Below, in pieces: positions 33,941-43,012 of a stretch of DNA of 52,086 bases. Made by a program: the position numbers and the translations under genes. The stretch's first letter is position 1. Each line of letters opens with the position of its first letter. The notes beneath the pieces are model-generated. The model was given only the letters and a program-made list of their open reading frames with translations. It ran no database searches and had not been told where the DNA came from. This DNA comes from CAZUQP01 sp964622455. GTDB lineage: Bacteria > Pseudomonadota > Gammaproteobacteria > DSM-16500. The stretch spans positions 1-52,086 of the forward strand of contig CAZUQP010000042.1 in assembly GCA_964622455.1 (NCBI GenBank), in the 5' to 3' direction.

Positions 33941-35453
33941 CATCGTGATAAGTCCCTTCAGCTTGCACAGGCGTTTTTGCTTTTTTGACAAACTCCGCGT
34001 AGTTTCTTTGGTCCATCAAAACAAATAATCGTTTGTTACTATGCCAACGCTGCCAAAAAATATTTTCATCAATTAACCAATTTTTTGTATCTTGAAACGG
34101 CATGCCAAACCAAAGTTCGCGCACCCAATTGTCTTTTTTAATAATATCAGGCGCACTCCAGTCAGCTACAATAGTAATTCGGCGTTCTAAATAAAGCGGC
34201 AAGTCTTGATAATATTTGTAATATGTCACCACTTCATCGGCAGATGTTAATTGGGGCTTTAATTCTAATGCAATAGGTTTGATAGATTTATGATTTAATA
34301 AAGAAGCATTTGCTGAAAATATTAATGAGCCCGCGCTAATCATAATAATTAAACCATAGATTATTTTGGCCCACATTTTTCCCCAAATAGCATCTAAATA
34401 GTGGCCAACCATTAATGATAATGCAGGAAAGACAGGAATAATGTAGCCAATGGTTTTTGATTTAGGGATAGAGAAAAAAATAAAAATGATAATAAACCAA
34501 AGTAATAAAAATAATTCAACAGTATGTTGTTGACGGTTTTTAAAAATAGCTTTACTGCTTTTTATGATGGCTTGGATCATGAAAAGTGACCAGGGAAAAA
34601 ATCCTCCGAATACGATGGGCACATAAAACCAGGTGGCTGCTTGATTGTTAAAATCTTGTGTCGTTAAGAAACGAGAAAATTGTTGAGTGACGAAAAAAAA
34701 GTGTAAAAATTCAGGATTGGCTTTTTGAACTAAATAATACCAAGGAAGGGTTGTAGCGGTAAAAATAATAAAACCTAACACTAAGTGCATTTTTTTTAAT
34801 AAAACAAAACGGTTTAAGAATAACATCCAAATAAAAATGATGAGTGCTGGAAAGGCAATGCCAATTAAACCTTTGGTTAAAGCAGCGAGTCCGCAAAAAA
34901 TGTAAGCTGCAATAAAAAATAAACTGCGGTTTTTAGAAGATTCAGTATGTAAAGCGAGTAAAGAAAAAAGTAAGGTGATGCCAATGAGCGCTGCAACTTC
35001 TAGATCAAGGTTCGCATAATGTGCCGCCCCATAATAAAGCGGGCTGGTTGCGAGAATAATTGCTGATAAGATGCCGGTTCGACGATTAAATAATAAGCGT
35101 CCTGCTGCATAAGTCACTAACGTGCCTAAAATGCCTATTGATGCTGGCCAAAAACGTAAGGCCCATTCTTTAAGTCCGAATAAGTGGATGGCCGATGCTT
35201 GCAGCCAATAATAAAGCGCGGGTTTATCTAAGAAAGCAACTCCGTTCACACGAGGAGTAATGTAATCGCCTGTGGTAACCATTTCGCGGGCGACTTCTGA
35301 ATAACGGCCCTCATCGGGTGTAAATAAGGCGTGATGACCGATCCAAAGGGCGTAGAATATTCCAAGACTTATCCCGAGATAGAAAAGGTCGCGTAACCAA
35401 GAAGGAACGGCATTTGATTTGTTGGTTGATAACACGTGTTCATTCCCGTACAT
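33897..35453 (-). CDS. ArnT-like (GT83) lipid-linked sugar transferase
   Basis: This 518-residue protein has about eleven or twelve membrane segments and a C-terminal soluble domain (about 405-515). The N-terminal periplasmic loop has HALFTPDEGRYSEVAREMV, the catalytic-Asp motif of ArnT, followed by FLDKPALYYWLQA. ArnT moves aminoarabinose from undecaprenyl phosphate to lipid A; homologues such as Francisella FlmK move galactosamine. Which sugar applies here is not visible, and no arnA/arnB is nearby, so aminoarabinose is not favoured. The ATG at 35453 has a weak ribosome site; a GTG six codons in is an alternative. The 3' end overlaps the converging GT2 gene. Confidence 0.9.
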   Translation of the reverse strand: MYGNEHVLSTNKSNAVPSWLRDLFYLGISLGIFYALWIGHHALFTPDEGRYSEVAREMVTTGDYITPRVNGVAFLDKPALYYWLQASAIHLFGLKEWALRFWPASIGILGTLVTYAAGRLLFNRRTGILSAIILATSPLYYGAAHYANLDLEVAALIGITLLFSLLALHTESSKNRSLFFIAAYIFCGLAALTKGLIGIAFPALIIFIWMLFLNRFVLLKKMHLVLGFIIFTATTLPWYYLVQKANPEFLHFFFVTQQFSRFLTTQDFNNQAATWFYVPIVFGGFFPWSLFMIQAIIKSSKAIFKNRQQHTVELFLLLWFIIIFIFFSIPKSKTIGYIIPVFPALSLMVGHYLDAIWGKMWAKIIYGLIIMISAGSLIFSANASLLNHKSIKPIALELKPQLTSADEVVTYYKYYQDLPLYLERRITIVADWSAPDIIKKDNWVRELWFGMPFQDTKNWLIDENIFWQRWHSNKRLFVLMDQRNYAEFVKKAKTPVQAEGTYHDVIWVSNQPYHQTHT

Positions 35454-35478
35454 TATGGTCTATTGTCAACAGACCCTC

Positions 35479-36297
35479 ATGAATATGAAAAGAATTATTC
35501 TTTGCGCCGATGATTATGGGCAAAATGAGCCCATTTCTCAAGCAATTATTGCATTGTTAAAAAAAAACCGTTTATCTGCAACGAGTTGCATGACAACCTC
35601 AGCTTCTTGGTCTCTCCATGCATCGTGGTTAAGCGATTTTCGTGATGCGGCTGATATCGGGCTCCACTTTAATTTAACGATCGGTAAGCCTTTATCTCAG
35701 GCACTCCTTAACTCTCATGGGTTTATGTCTTTACCTAAATTAATCATTTATTCATACAGCGGTATTTTAAATAGGGCTGCTATCACAGAAGAACTTCATA
35801 GCCAATTAGATCACTTTGAAAAAGCATTGGGATGTTTACCTGATTTTGTTGATGGTCATCAGCATATCCATCAACTACCCATGATTCGAGATGTGTTATT
35901 GAATGTATACAAAGAACGTCTGCAACAGCAGGGCAGCTACATTCGATGCGCGTATGATGTCAAACCATTTAGCATGAAGGGTAAAATGATTGAGTTGTTA
36001 GGCGCAGGCGCTTTAAAAAAAACGCTTTTGAAGCGGAAAATTTCTCATAATTCTTCGTTTTCGGGTATTTATTCTTTTTCTGAGAAACGAGAATATCCGC
36101 GTATTTTTCAACAATTTTTGGCAAGTATTCGCGATCGAGGAATGATCATGTGTCATCCTGGGTTAGCACCCATTTACGATGCTGATGTGATCGCAACAGC
36201 ACGATTTGAAGAATACCGCTATTTTGAAAGCGAACAATTTCTTTTAGATTGTGCGAAGGCGGGTGCGGGGCTAGGACGATGGAAAAATATCTGTTAG
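35479..36297 (+). CDS. YdjC/ChbG-family carbohydrate deacetylase
   Basis: This 272-residue protein starts MNMKRIILCADDYGQN, with the metal-binding Asp of the YdjC family. It continues with ADIGLHFNLTIGKP and VDGHQHIHQLP, whose histidines complete the metal site. A CHPG motif near residue 230 closes the domain. Members remove acetyl from N-acetylated sugars (ChbG on chitobiose, HpnK in hopanoids, NaxD on undecaprenyl-phosphate GalNAc). Its place beside GT2 and ArnT-like genes points to a NaxD-type role. The frame runs 20 codons further into the arnT-like 5' end; the ATG at 35479 is chosen because the conserved domain starts at once. The two genes are divergent and their 5' regions nearly touch. 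Confidence 0.9.
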   Translation: MNMKRIILCADDYGQNEPISQAIIALLKKNRLSATSCMTTSASWSLHASWLSDFRDAADIGLHFNLTIGKPLSQALLNSHGFMSLPKLIIYSYSGILNRAAITEELHSQLDHFEKALGCLPDFVDGHQHIHQLPMIRDVLLNVYKERLQQQGSYIRCAYDVKPFSMKGKMIELLGAGALKKTLLKRKISHNSSFSGIYSFSEKREYPRIFQQFLASIRDRGMIMCHPGLAPIYDADVIATARFEEYRYFESEQFLLDCAKAGAGLGRWKNIC

Positions 36298-36357
36298 AAT
36301 AAATGAGTTACCGTAATAATGGGTAACAATACGTTTAATTTGAAATGAAGGGTAATT

Positions 36358-36570
36358 ATGGCAGCACGTGAAACTGGAACCGTAAAATGGTTCAACAATA
36401 GCAAAGGTTATGGCTTTATTCAACGCGATCAAGGCGGCGATGTGTTCGTTCATTTTCGAGCTATTCGCGGTGATGGATACCGAACGTTAGAAGAAGGTCA
36501 ACGAGTCGAATTTTCTGTAGCCCAAGGTCAAAAAGGTCTACAAGCAGAAGACGTTTCTATCGTCGAATAA
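36358..36570 (+). CDS. cspA: Cold-shock domain protein
   Basis: This 70-residue protein is one cold-shock domain. RNP1 reads KGYGFIQRD and RNP2 DVFVHFRAI, after GTVKWFNNS. It binds single-stranded RNA and DNA and melts RNA structure. AAGGG precedes the ATG. The 5' region is short and has a 6-bp hairpin (GTTACC at 36307-36312 with GGTAAC at 36322-36327), so the long thermosensing leader of E. coli cspA is not obvious here. Whether it is cold-induced cannot be judged. It has its own terminator. Confidence 0.96.
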   Translation: MAARETGTVKWFNNSKGYGFIQRDQGGDVFVHFRAIRGDGYRTLEEGQRVEFSVAQGQKGLQAEDVSIVE

Positions 36571-36594
36571 TTTTAACGACTATATGATATGATA

Positions 36595-36634
36595 ACAGCC
36601 GTTGAAGCATGTGCTTTAGCGGCTGTGTGTTTTT
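36595..36634 (+). terminator. Rho-independent terminator of the cold-shock gene
   Basis: ACAGCCG (36595-36601) pairs with CGGCTGT (36620-36626), and inside it AAGCA pairs with TGCTT. GTGTTTTT follows. It begins 25 bases after the cspA stop. It also overlaps the 5' extension of the ttcA reading frame, which shows that ttcA starts downstream of it. Confidence 0.82.
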
Positions 36635-36639
36635 GGGAA

Positions 36640-37485
36640 GTGAATCATTTGCAAAAAGAATCTCCAGTTGAAAAAAAATTATTGCATTACACAGGCAAAG
36701 CGATTGCTGATTTTAATATGATTCAGAAAGGCGATCGAGTCATGATTTGTCTTTCGGGCGGCAAAGACTCTTTTACATTAGTAAAAATATTACATCTTTT
36801 GCAACGTCGTACGAGACATAAATTTGAGTTATTTGCTTTTACTCTGGATCAATCTCAACCGGGTTGGGATGATCAAGGGTTGCGAGCTTGGTTGAGCGAG
36901 CGCAAAATTCCGTTTGAAGTGTTAAAAGAAGATACTTATTCCATCGTTAAAGCCAAAATTCCGGAAGGCAACACGTATTGTTCACTATGCTCGCGTTTGC
37001 GCCGCGGTATTATTTATCGTTATGCAGAAGAGCAGGGATTTAATAAAATCGCATTAGGCCATCATCGCGATGATTTGATTGGTACTTTACTCATGTCTAT
37101 TCTTTATAATGGCCAAATTCGTTCAATGCCGCCGAAATTATTGAGCGATAGTAAACGGCACATTGTGATTCGTCCTCTCGCATATTGCCAAGAAAGTGAT
37201 ATTATTGAATATGCTAAAGAGCAAGCTTATCCGATTATTCCTTGTACTTTGTGCGGATCACAAGACAATCTTGTGCGCCAGCGTGTCAAAGTGTTAATTC
37301 AGGGGTTAGCAAAAGAAAATCCTAAAATACCCAGCAATATGTTACATGCTTTGACAACGGTTAAGTTGAGTCAGTTGATGGATAGAAACCGATGGGATTT
37401 TAAAAATTTAGAAAAAGATCAATTGAAAACTGATCATCAAAAAACAGAAACTGAATTAGATATTTTTTCGGAAGAATTATTTTGA
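36640..37485 (+). CDS. ttcA: TtcA, tRNA cytidine(32) 2-sulfurtransferase
   Basis: TtcA thiolates C32 of certain tRNAs using ATP and a 4Fe-4S cluster. The product of about 281 residues has KAIADFNMIQKGDRVMICLS, the PP-loop LSGGKDS (about 39-45), the cluster cysteines in YCSLCSRLRRG and the C-terminal CTLCGSQDN. The open frame extends up to 36589, but that part is the cspA terminator, so the start should be GTG at 36640 or TTG at 36649, both close to GGGAAG. The stop overlaps the next gene's TTG start. Family length is 290-310. Confidence 0.93.
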   Translation: MNHLQKESPVEKKLLHYTGKAIADFNMIQKGDRVMICLSGGKDSFTLVKILHLLQRRTRHKFELFAFTLDQSQPGWDDQGLRAWLSERKIPFEVLKEDTYSIVKAKIPEGNTYCSLCSRLRRGIIYRYAEEQGFNKIALGHHRDDLIGTLLMSILYNGQIRSMPPKLLSDSKRHIVIRPLAYCQESDIIEYAKEQAYPIIPCTLCGSQDNLVRQRVKVLIQGLAKENPKIPSNMLHALTTVKLSQLMDRNRWDFKNLEKDQLKTDHQKTETELDIFSEELF

Positions 37486-38498
37486 AACATTTTAATATTT
37501 TAGTGGTTAAAGAAACACGCGAAGGTGAATCGCGCGTTTCACTGGTTCCAAGGGATATCAAAAAATTGATTGAGCAAGGTCATCATGTGTTTTTTGAACA
37601 TCGCGCAGGAGAGGGCGCTCAATTTTTCGATCAGGATTATCAAAATGCGGGTGCTGTGATTCGGTATATTTCAGATGAGACAATTCTTTCCTATCAGGAA
37701 TATTTTAAAGATATTGATTTGATTGTGCGGGCAAAACGGCCAGAACGTTCTCGAGAAATACTCGAAAGTAAAACGATTTCTAAAGAGACCATCATGATCG
37801 GTGCCCTGGATCCCTTAGAAAAACAATCGCCGCATATCCAGGAATATCATGAGGCAAATATCATTGCTTATAGCATTGATCAATTGCATTTACCGCCGGA
37901 CGATCCCATGAATTTGTTAGCAGTCATGAGTAAAATAGCGGGTAAACTTGCTTTATTAGATGCGATAAAACATTTTGATTCTATCATCAAAAAAATTGTG
38001 ATTATTGGTTTTGGTATGGCAGGCCGCGCAGCGTTTGATGAGGCCGTTAAACAAGAACTTCCCATCGTTGTAGTTTTAACTAATCCAAATAGTATGGACG
38101 AAATAAAATCGCGCGGGCACGAGTGCGTATTGTTAGATAAAAATGCTGGCATCAAAGAACAACAAGCATTTATAAAACAAATATTGTTAAATGCAAATAT
38201 TGTTATTACCAGTGCACGCAGCCCAAATCAACCCGCACCTCTTCTCATTCCAACTGACACACTTCAATCCATGCAATCAGGATCTGTTATTGTAGATTTA
38301 GCTTTATCGGAGGGCGGAAATGTAGAGGGAAGCGAGCATGATAAAACGAAACGATTAGGAAATAATATTATTGTGACTAATGTCAGTGGTTATCCAAAAA
38401 TTTTCCCTCATGATGCAAGCAAATTATGGAGTACTGTCAGTTTTCATTTTATTCATTTGTTAGGAAGTGAGCGTCAAGTTCCACTCGCGCCGTGTTAA
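37482..38498 (+). CDS. Alanine dehydrogenase/transhydrogenase-family protein
   Basis: This 338-residue protein has the AlaDH/PNT N-terminal domain (VVKETREGESRVSLVP, about 8-23) and the NAD-binding domain (IVIIGFGMAGRAAFDEA near 170). A later acidic stretch IVDLALSEGGNVEG corresponds to the D-x-A-x-x-GG motif near the end of the family. Alanine dehydrogenase interconverts alanine and pyruvate. The protein is about 30 residues shorter than usual, and the usual substrate-lysine stretch appears as VRAKRPERS, so a related dehydrogenase or an isolated transhydrogenase alpha-like domain cannot be excluded. No pntB follows. It starts with TTG overlapping the ttcA stop, behind GGAAG. Confidence 0.75.
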   Translation: MKHFNILVVKETREGESRVSLVPRDIKKLIEQGHHVFFEHRAGEGAQFFDQDYQNAGAVIRYISDETILSYQEYFKDIDLIVRAKRPERSREILESKTISKETIMIGALDPLEKQSPHIQEYHEANIIAYSIDQLHLPPDDPMNLLAVMSKIAGKLALLDAIKHFDSIIKKIVIIGFGMAGRAAFDEAVKQELPIVVVLTNPNSMDEIKSRGHECVLLDKNAGIKEQQAFIKQILLNANIVITSARSPNQPAPLLIPTDTLQSMQSGSVIVDLALSEGGNVEGSEHDKTKRLGNNIIVTNVSGYPKIFPHDASKLWSTVSFHFIHLLGSERQVPLAPC

Positions 38499-38501
38499 TA
38501 G

Positions 38502-38539
38502 GATCCTCTTCTTTTGTAGTCAAAATCAAGAAGAGGATC
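38502..38539. terminator. Strong hairpin between converging genes
   Basis: GATCCTCTTCTT (38502-38513) and AAGAAGAGGATC (38528-38539) are a perfect 12-bp inverted repeat with a 14-base loop. It lies between the converging AlaDH-family and POT genes. Neither side has a U-run after the stem, so intrinsic termination is doubtful, and it may instead protect 3' ends. Confidence 0.55.
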
Positions 38540-38550
38540 AAAAAGTATAT

Positions 38551-40080
38551 TTACAGTCCCACAGGAGAAATAATTTGTTGCTGAGCAAATAATTTTTTCT
38601 CTTGGGTTAAGCGAGTGATAAACGGAATCAGAAAGAGTAGTACAATTCCAGTTGCAATAGCAGCCCATCCTAACAATCCAAATGTATGGCTATAACTCGC
38701 ATTAGTGAGCAAAGGATCAGTAGAATTGCTTGAGCCCAACGCCATATTAGAAAAATAACCTGAAAGTGTTGCGGCAACCCCGACGACCATCAACCATGTG
38801 CCCATCATTACACCTTGAAGATGCATAGGCGCAAGCTGTCCAACCATGGCATAGCCAATAGGTGAAATAAATAATTCACCGATGCTTTGTAAAATATAAC
38901 TGACTAAAATCCAATTAAAGTTTGTGTATCCGAGAGCATTTGCAAAATAAATCCCAACAGGCAAGATCAGCATGGATAGGCCAATTAATAGTAAGGCGAT
39001 ACCAAACTGTACGGGAATAGTCAGCTGAGTGCCGCGATTACGCATAGAAGTAAAGATGACACTCAATAACGGCCCGCCGATAATAATTACAACCGTATTA
39101 ATATTTTGAACCCATTGCGGTGCGATCAGCATGCCTAAATAATGGCGGTCCACATTTCTTTCAATGAATAACGTTAAGCCCATAGGAGCAAGTTGATATA
39201 ATGTGTAAAACACTAAAGAAGTTAATGCTAAAATGAGATAAGCCCATATTTTTTTGCTTTCTTCGATGGAAGGTTGTTTGATGGCAAGATAGGCAATGAC
39301 GAATGCCATAAAGATACCGGCTAACATAATCAGACTGTTACTGATATTCTCATTTTTAATCAGAACTCGAAGCGAAAGTACCAATAAAAGGATAAAAAAA
39401 GCACCTTTTAAATTAGCACGGAGTTTGTCAGCTTTGGGAAGCCGGATGAAGCTGGTGTTACTGTCATTCAATGAATTCCATTTGAATGCAGTCAACAATA
39501 AAGTAATCAGGTTACCGATACCCGCAAATAAGAACAATTCATGATATGCATTTTGAAGTTGTAAATAGCCGCTTACCGAAAATCCGATAAAAAACCCCAT
39601 ATTCATACCGCTGTAATTCCATAAAAAAGCAGCTTCACGGCGTTTGTCATCCGGCTTAAATAATTGGGTGAGCATGCAGTTAATGCATGTAACATTTAGC
39701 CCCGCGCCCGTTAAAAAGGCTGCAAGACCCCAGAATAAGGGAGTCGTGGAAGGGATAGAGATAAAAACGCAGCCAATGACTTGTAAACACATACCTATAG
39801 AAAATAAACTGCGGTAACTTAAGAACCGGCCTCCAACATAACCGCCTAGCAAGTGTAATGCAAAATTGAAAGCAACAAAGGAAGCTGTAATGCCGTTAGC
39901 AGTCGTGTCGTTAATATGTAAGTTTTTTGTTTTTGTGAGATAAAGCACCAGTGTAGAATACAACACGCTAAAAGCAAGTGTTGCAAACATTTGAATAAAA
40001 AAGAGTGCGCCAGCACCTTTTGGCATGATATCGCTATATTTTTGAGATAATGTTTTTTTTACAGCTACCGTTTGATTCAT
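38551..40080 (-). CDS. POT-family (PTR2) transporter, atypical
   Basis: This 509-residue protein has 12-14 membrane helices and the proton-dependent oligopeptide transporter layout. The MFS motif after helix 2 is HLLGGYVGGRFL, and the second half has SIGELFISPIGYAMVGQLAP, the conserved POT signature. The ATG at 40080 (MNQTVAVKK) lies six bases after GGAGG; a seven-codon longer frame is rejected. In helix 1 the usual ExxER motif for proton coupling is replaced by FIQMFATLAFSVLY. The family imports di- and tripeptides, but this change makes the substrate and coupling uncertain. Similar variants are, as I recall, common in Legionella and Coxiella. Confidence 0.88.
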   Translation of the reverse strand: MNQTVAVKKTLSQKYSDIMPKGAGALFFIQMFATLAFSVLYSTLVLYLTKTKNLHINDTTANGITASFVAFNFALHLLGGYVGGRFLSYRSLFSIGMCLQVIGCVFISIPSTTPLFWGLAAFLTGAGLNVTCINCMLTQLFKPDDKRREAAFLWNYSGMNMGFFIGFSVSGYLQLQNAYHELFLFAGIGNLITLLLTAFKWNSLNDSNTSFIRLPKADKLRANLKGAFFILLLVLSLRVLIKNENISNSLIMLAGIFMAFVIAYLAIKQPSIEESKKIWAYLILALTSLVFYTLYQLAPMGLTLFIERNVDRHYLGMLIAPQWVQNINTVVIIIGGPLLSVIFTSMRNRGTQLTIPVQFGIALLLIGLSMLILPVGIYFANALGYTNFNWILVSYILQSIGELFISPIGYAMVGQLAPMHLQGVMMGTWLMVVGVAATLSGYFSNMALGSSNSTDPLLTNASYSHTFGLLGWAAIATGIVLLFLIPFITRLTQEKKLFAQQQIISPVGL

Positions 40081-40234
40081 GAACAACCTCCAGCCTATCA
40101 TTTCATTTTATTTTTAGCGTTTTTTTCTCACAAGATATGCGTGCATCATGCATCAATTTATTATAGTTTTTAAATGCCGAAACCTACCATTGTTAGCGCA
40201 AAATGGTGTGAAAAGCAATAGGTAAAAGCAGAAT

Positions 40235-43012
40235 TCAGAGAGGTGACGCGTTTACTTCTGCACGAACTTCTTCAAGAAGTAAATCACTTTCATGATGGAG
40301 CTGTGCTAACAAGAGGGGAACTTCATCTATTCTACCTTGTTTTAAGGCAGATTCAAGGGCCGCAATCGCATTTTTTAATCGAGGCGTGCCACAATAACAG
40401 ACTGCACCATGCAATTTATGAATACGTTGCAGTAATTCTTCATCATGAGGGTTTTCTTGCAATTGCCTAATAGAAGTTAATTCCATCATCAAGTTTTGGG
40501 TAAGCAATTGCAGCATTTCTTCAGCTGATTCGCGTTTATTGCCAGCTAATTTAAGTCCTAATTCCCAATCAATCACAGGTAAGTTGGATGTTGTGGTTGA
40601 TTGCGGTTTTTCGTGAATCCATTTATTAACGATCTTAAATAAAGTATTTTTCATAACGGGCTTGATGAGGTAATCATTAAAACCGGTTGCAATCAATGCC
40701 TGATGTTCGTGCTCTGCGATATGAGCCGAGAGTGCAATCACAGGGGTTTTAGTATTCAGATTAGCCGTTGTTCTAATCCACTTTAAAGTTTCTATGCCGT
40801 CCATTTTTGGCATACGTAAATCCATCAAAATTAGATCAAAAGGGTGTGCTTTGGTAAGTTGTATCGCTTCTGTGCCGTCATACGCCAAAGTAATGATGGC
40901 ATGAGTATTATTAAATAATGCATTCACGAGATTAGCATTATGTACATTATCATCAACACAAAGAATATGCTTATTTTTAAGTTGAAGTAGGAATTCCGGC
41001 GGTGTTAAGGGCGGGGTATATTTTAAGGAATGATGGTCTCCTGCCTCATGTGTAAATTGAAAAATAGCATGATATAAATTATTGCGAGTCAGAGGTTTCG
41101 TTAAACTTGCATTTGCCCCGATCGATACAAAATATTCAAGTGCTGCTTGTTCTGATGAGTTTGTTAAAACAATGATGGGATTTGTATAATGTTCGCGTAT
41201 TTTGGCTATGGTGTTTTCAGCAGTATTTAATTGCTGTTGATTAATGCCGATTATAATCAAATGGGGTTTTTGCGTTGCTGTTTTTAACGTTTCTAGCATG
41301 AGAGTGAAATCAGAAAAATCAAGCGTATCAATTTTCCATTCTTTTAAGCTATTTTGAATATCTAAACGGGTGATGTGATGATCTTCTTGAAGAAAAACGG
41401 TAGTATCTGTAAAGGACTGATTTTCAGATTCATTTTTTGTTTCGCATGCGGCGGGCCGTTCAGCGCTAAAGGTAAACCAAAATGAAGATCCCTTTCCTTC
41501 ATGACTTTCAAGACCAATTTTTCCAGCCATTTGGTCAATGAGTTTTTTGCAAATCGCCAATCCTAATCCAGTCCCGCCATATTTTCTTGCGATGCTCGTG
41601 TCTGCTTGTTGAAATGCGCGAAAAATCAGTTTTTGATCGTAGGCGGATAACCCAATGCCAGAATCTGTGACACGAACATGTAATTTAACTGTTTTAGACG
41701 TTTTCTTTTCAGCTGCAATACGGATGATCACTTCCCCTTTATCGGTAAATTTGATGGCATTGGAAACTAAATTAATAATGATCTGTTTGAAGCGCGAGGG
41801 ATCACTGATAATTTTTCTTGGTACGTCATTATCAATTAATGCTGCAAATTCTAATTGTTTTGCATTAGCAAGCGGCGACATAATCGTCAGCACATCTTCA
41901 ATATTGTCCCGTATATCAAAAGTCAAATATTCCAATCGTAATTGGCCGGCATCTAGACGAGAAAAATCTAAAATATTATTAACTAAATTTAATAGATTTA
42001 AAGTGGACTTATGAATAGTCGTTAAATAATTTCGCTGCAAAGTGGAAAGGTCTGTTTCTAACAATAAATTAGTAAAACCCACAATACCATTCATCGGTGT
42101 ACGAATTTCATGGCTCATGTTAGCGATAAATTCAGATTTAATTCGGCTGGCTTCCAATGCTTCTTTTTGTGCTTTAGCAAGTTCAGTATTTTGAAATTCA
42201 ATGGTTTCGAGAGAATGTTTTAAATTAGCAGTTGCCTGCTCAATGTTTGCCTGCAATCCATCGCGTGCATTTTTTAATGCACTGGCCATATTATTAATCC
42301 CTTCTTCAAGCTCTCCTAATTCCCCTGCAGACTGCGTATTGATATGGGTATCTAGTTTTCCTTGCTCGATTTTTTTTACAGCGGCGCGCATTTTTAATAA
42401 TGGATAAGTCAAATGTCTGGTCGTTCGTCTTGCAAAGTAAATACTCAGTAATAAACCAAAAGATAAAAATATCAGGGTGACAATAATAATTTGGTATTCT
42501 TGTAAAATGGTATCGGTTCTTGATAATGAAATAGCGACCCAACCAATTAATTTTTTATGCGATGCATTTTTAGAATAGAGTGAGTGATTAGCTAAATTAA
42601 GATTGTTAACAATAATTGGAGCTGTAAACGTAATTAAATCTTTTTTTTGTATGATAGAAGGTTTTTTCGGGTCAAATACCACATTTTGCATAAATTCTTG
42701 AGATTGCGGATCATCTGGGCCGCTGTATGCAAGCGGTTGTTGATTGATGTCAAAAAACGTAATCGATTGCAGCGCTTTTTCTTCCAAAATGAGATTCGTA
42801 ATATCTTGTAAAATTTGACGGTCATTTTTTAAAATGCCGGTGCGACTGCTTCTGGCAACATGTCCTAAAATGGCTTGCCCATAACGGCTTAATTCTTTTT
42901 CAGCATTATTAATTTGAGAGCCAATAATATAAATGCCCATCAACAATGAGATCAGCAGTGTTGGCAATAAAGCAATAATAAAAACGCGGGTTTGTATGCT
43001 TAATCTTTTCAT
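40235..43012 (-). CDS. barA: BarA/GacS/LetS-type hybrid sensor histidine kinase
   Basis: This 925-residue tripartite kinase has two membrane helices (about 9-28 and 175-195) around a periplasmic sensor. HAMP follows (about 200-250), then HisKA with FIANMSHEIRTPMNG (His near 300) and HATPase with INLVSNAIKF and GGTGLGLAI. A first receiver-like region (about 540-650) has IIIGINQQ where the phospho-Asp is expected, so it looks degenerate. A true receiver has LCVDDN and LILMDLRMPKMDG (Asp near 730), and the C-terminal Hpt domain has IHKLHGAVCYCG (His near 866). BarA/LetS phosphorylates UvrY/LetA and thereby controls the CsrA switch. The ATG overlaps the relA stop (ATGA). No uvrY is in the window. 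Confidence 0.92.
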   Translation of the reverse strand: MKRLSIQTRVFIIALLPTLLISLLMGIYIIGSQINNAEKELSRYGQAILGHVARSSRTGILKNDRQILQDITNLILEEKALQSITFFDINQQPLAYSGPDDPQSQEFMQNVVFDPKKPSIIQKKDLITFTAPIIVNNLNLANHSLYSKNASHKKLIGWVAISLSRTDTILQEYQIIIVTLIFLSFGLLLSIYFARRTTRHLTYPLLKMRAAVKKIEQGKLDTHINTQSAGELGELEEGINNMASALKNARDGLQANIEQATANLKHSLETIEFQNTELAKAQKEALEASRIKSEFIANMSHEIRTPMNGIVGFTNLLLETDLSTLQRNYLTTIHKSTLNLLNLVNNILDFSRLDAGQLRLEYLTFDIRDNIEDVLTIMSPLANAKQLEFAALIDNDVPRKIISDPSRFKQIIINLVSNAIKFTDKGEVIIRIAAEKKTSKTVKLHVRVTDSGIGLSAYDQKLIFRAFQQADTSIARKYGGTGLGLAICKKLIDQMAGKIGLESHEGKGSSFWFTFSAERPAACETKNESENQSFTDTTVFLQEDHHITRLDIQNSLKEWKIDTLDFSDFTLMLETLKTATQKPHLIIIGINQQQLNTAENTIAKIREHYTNPIIVLTNSSEQAALEYFVSIGANASLTKPLTRNNLYHAIFQFTHEAGDHHSLKYTPPLTPPEFLLQLKNKHILCVDDNVHNANLVNALFNNTHAIITLAYDGTEAIQLTKAHPFDLILMDLRMPKMDGIETLKWIRTTANLNTKTPVIALSAHIAEHEHQALIATGFNDYLIKPVMKNTLFKIVNKWIHEKPQSTTTSNLPVIDWELGLKLAGNKRESAEEMLQLLTQNLMMELTSIRQLQENPHDEELLQRIHKLHGAVCYCGTPRLKNAIAALESALKQGRIDEVPLLLAQLHHESDLLLEEVRAEVNASPL

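Noticed and set aside
36307..36327. Hairpin upstream of cspA as a riboswitch or cold-shock thermometer
   Set aside because: Only a 6-bp stem; too little sequence for a known riboswitch and no long leader as in E. coli cspA.
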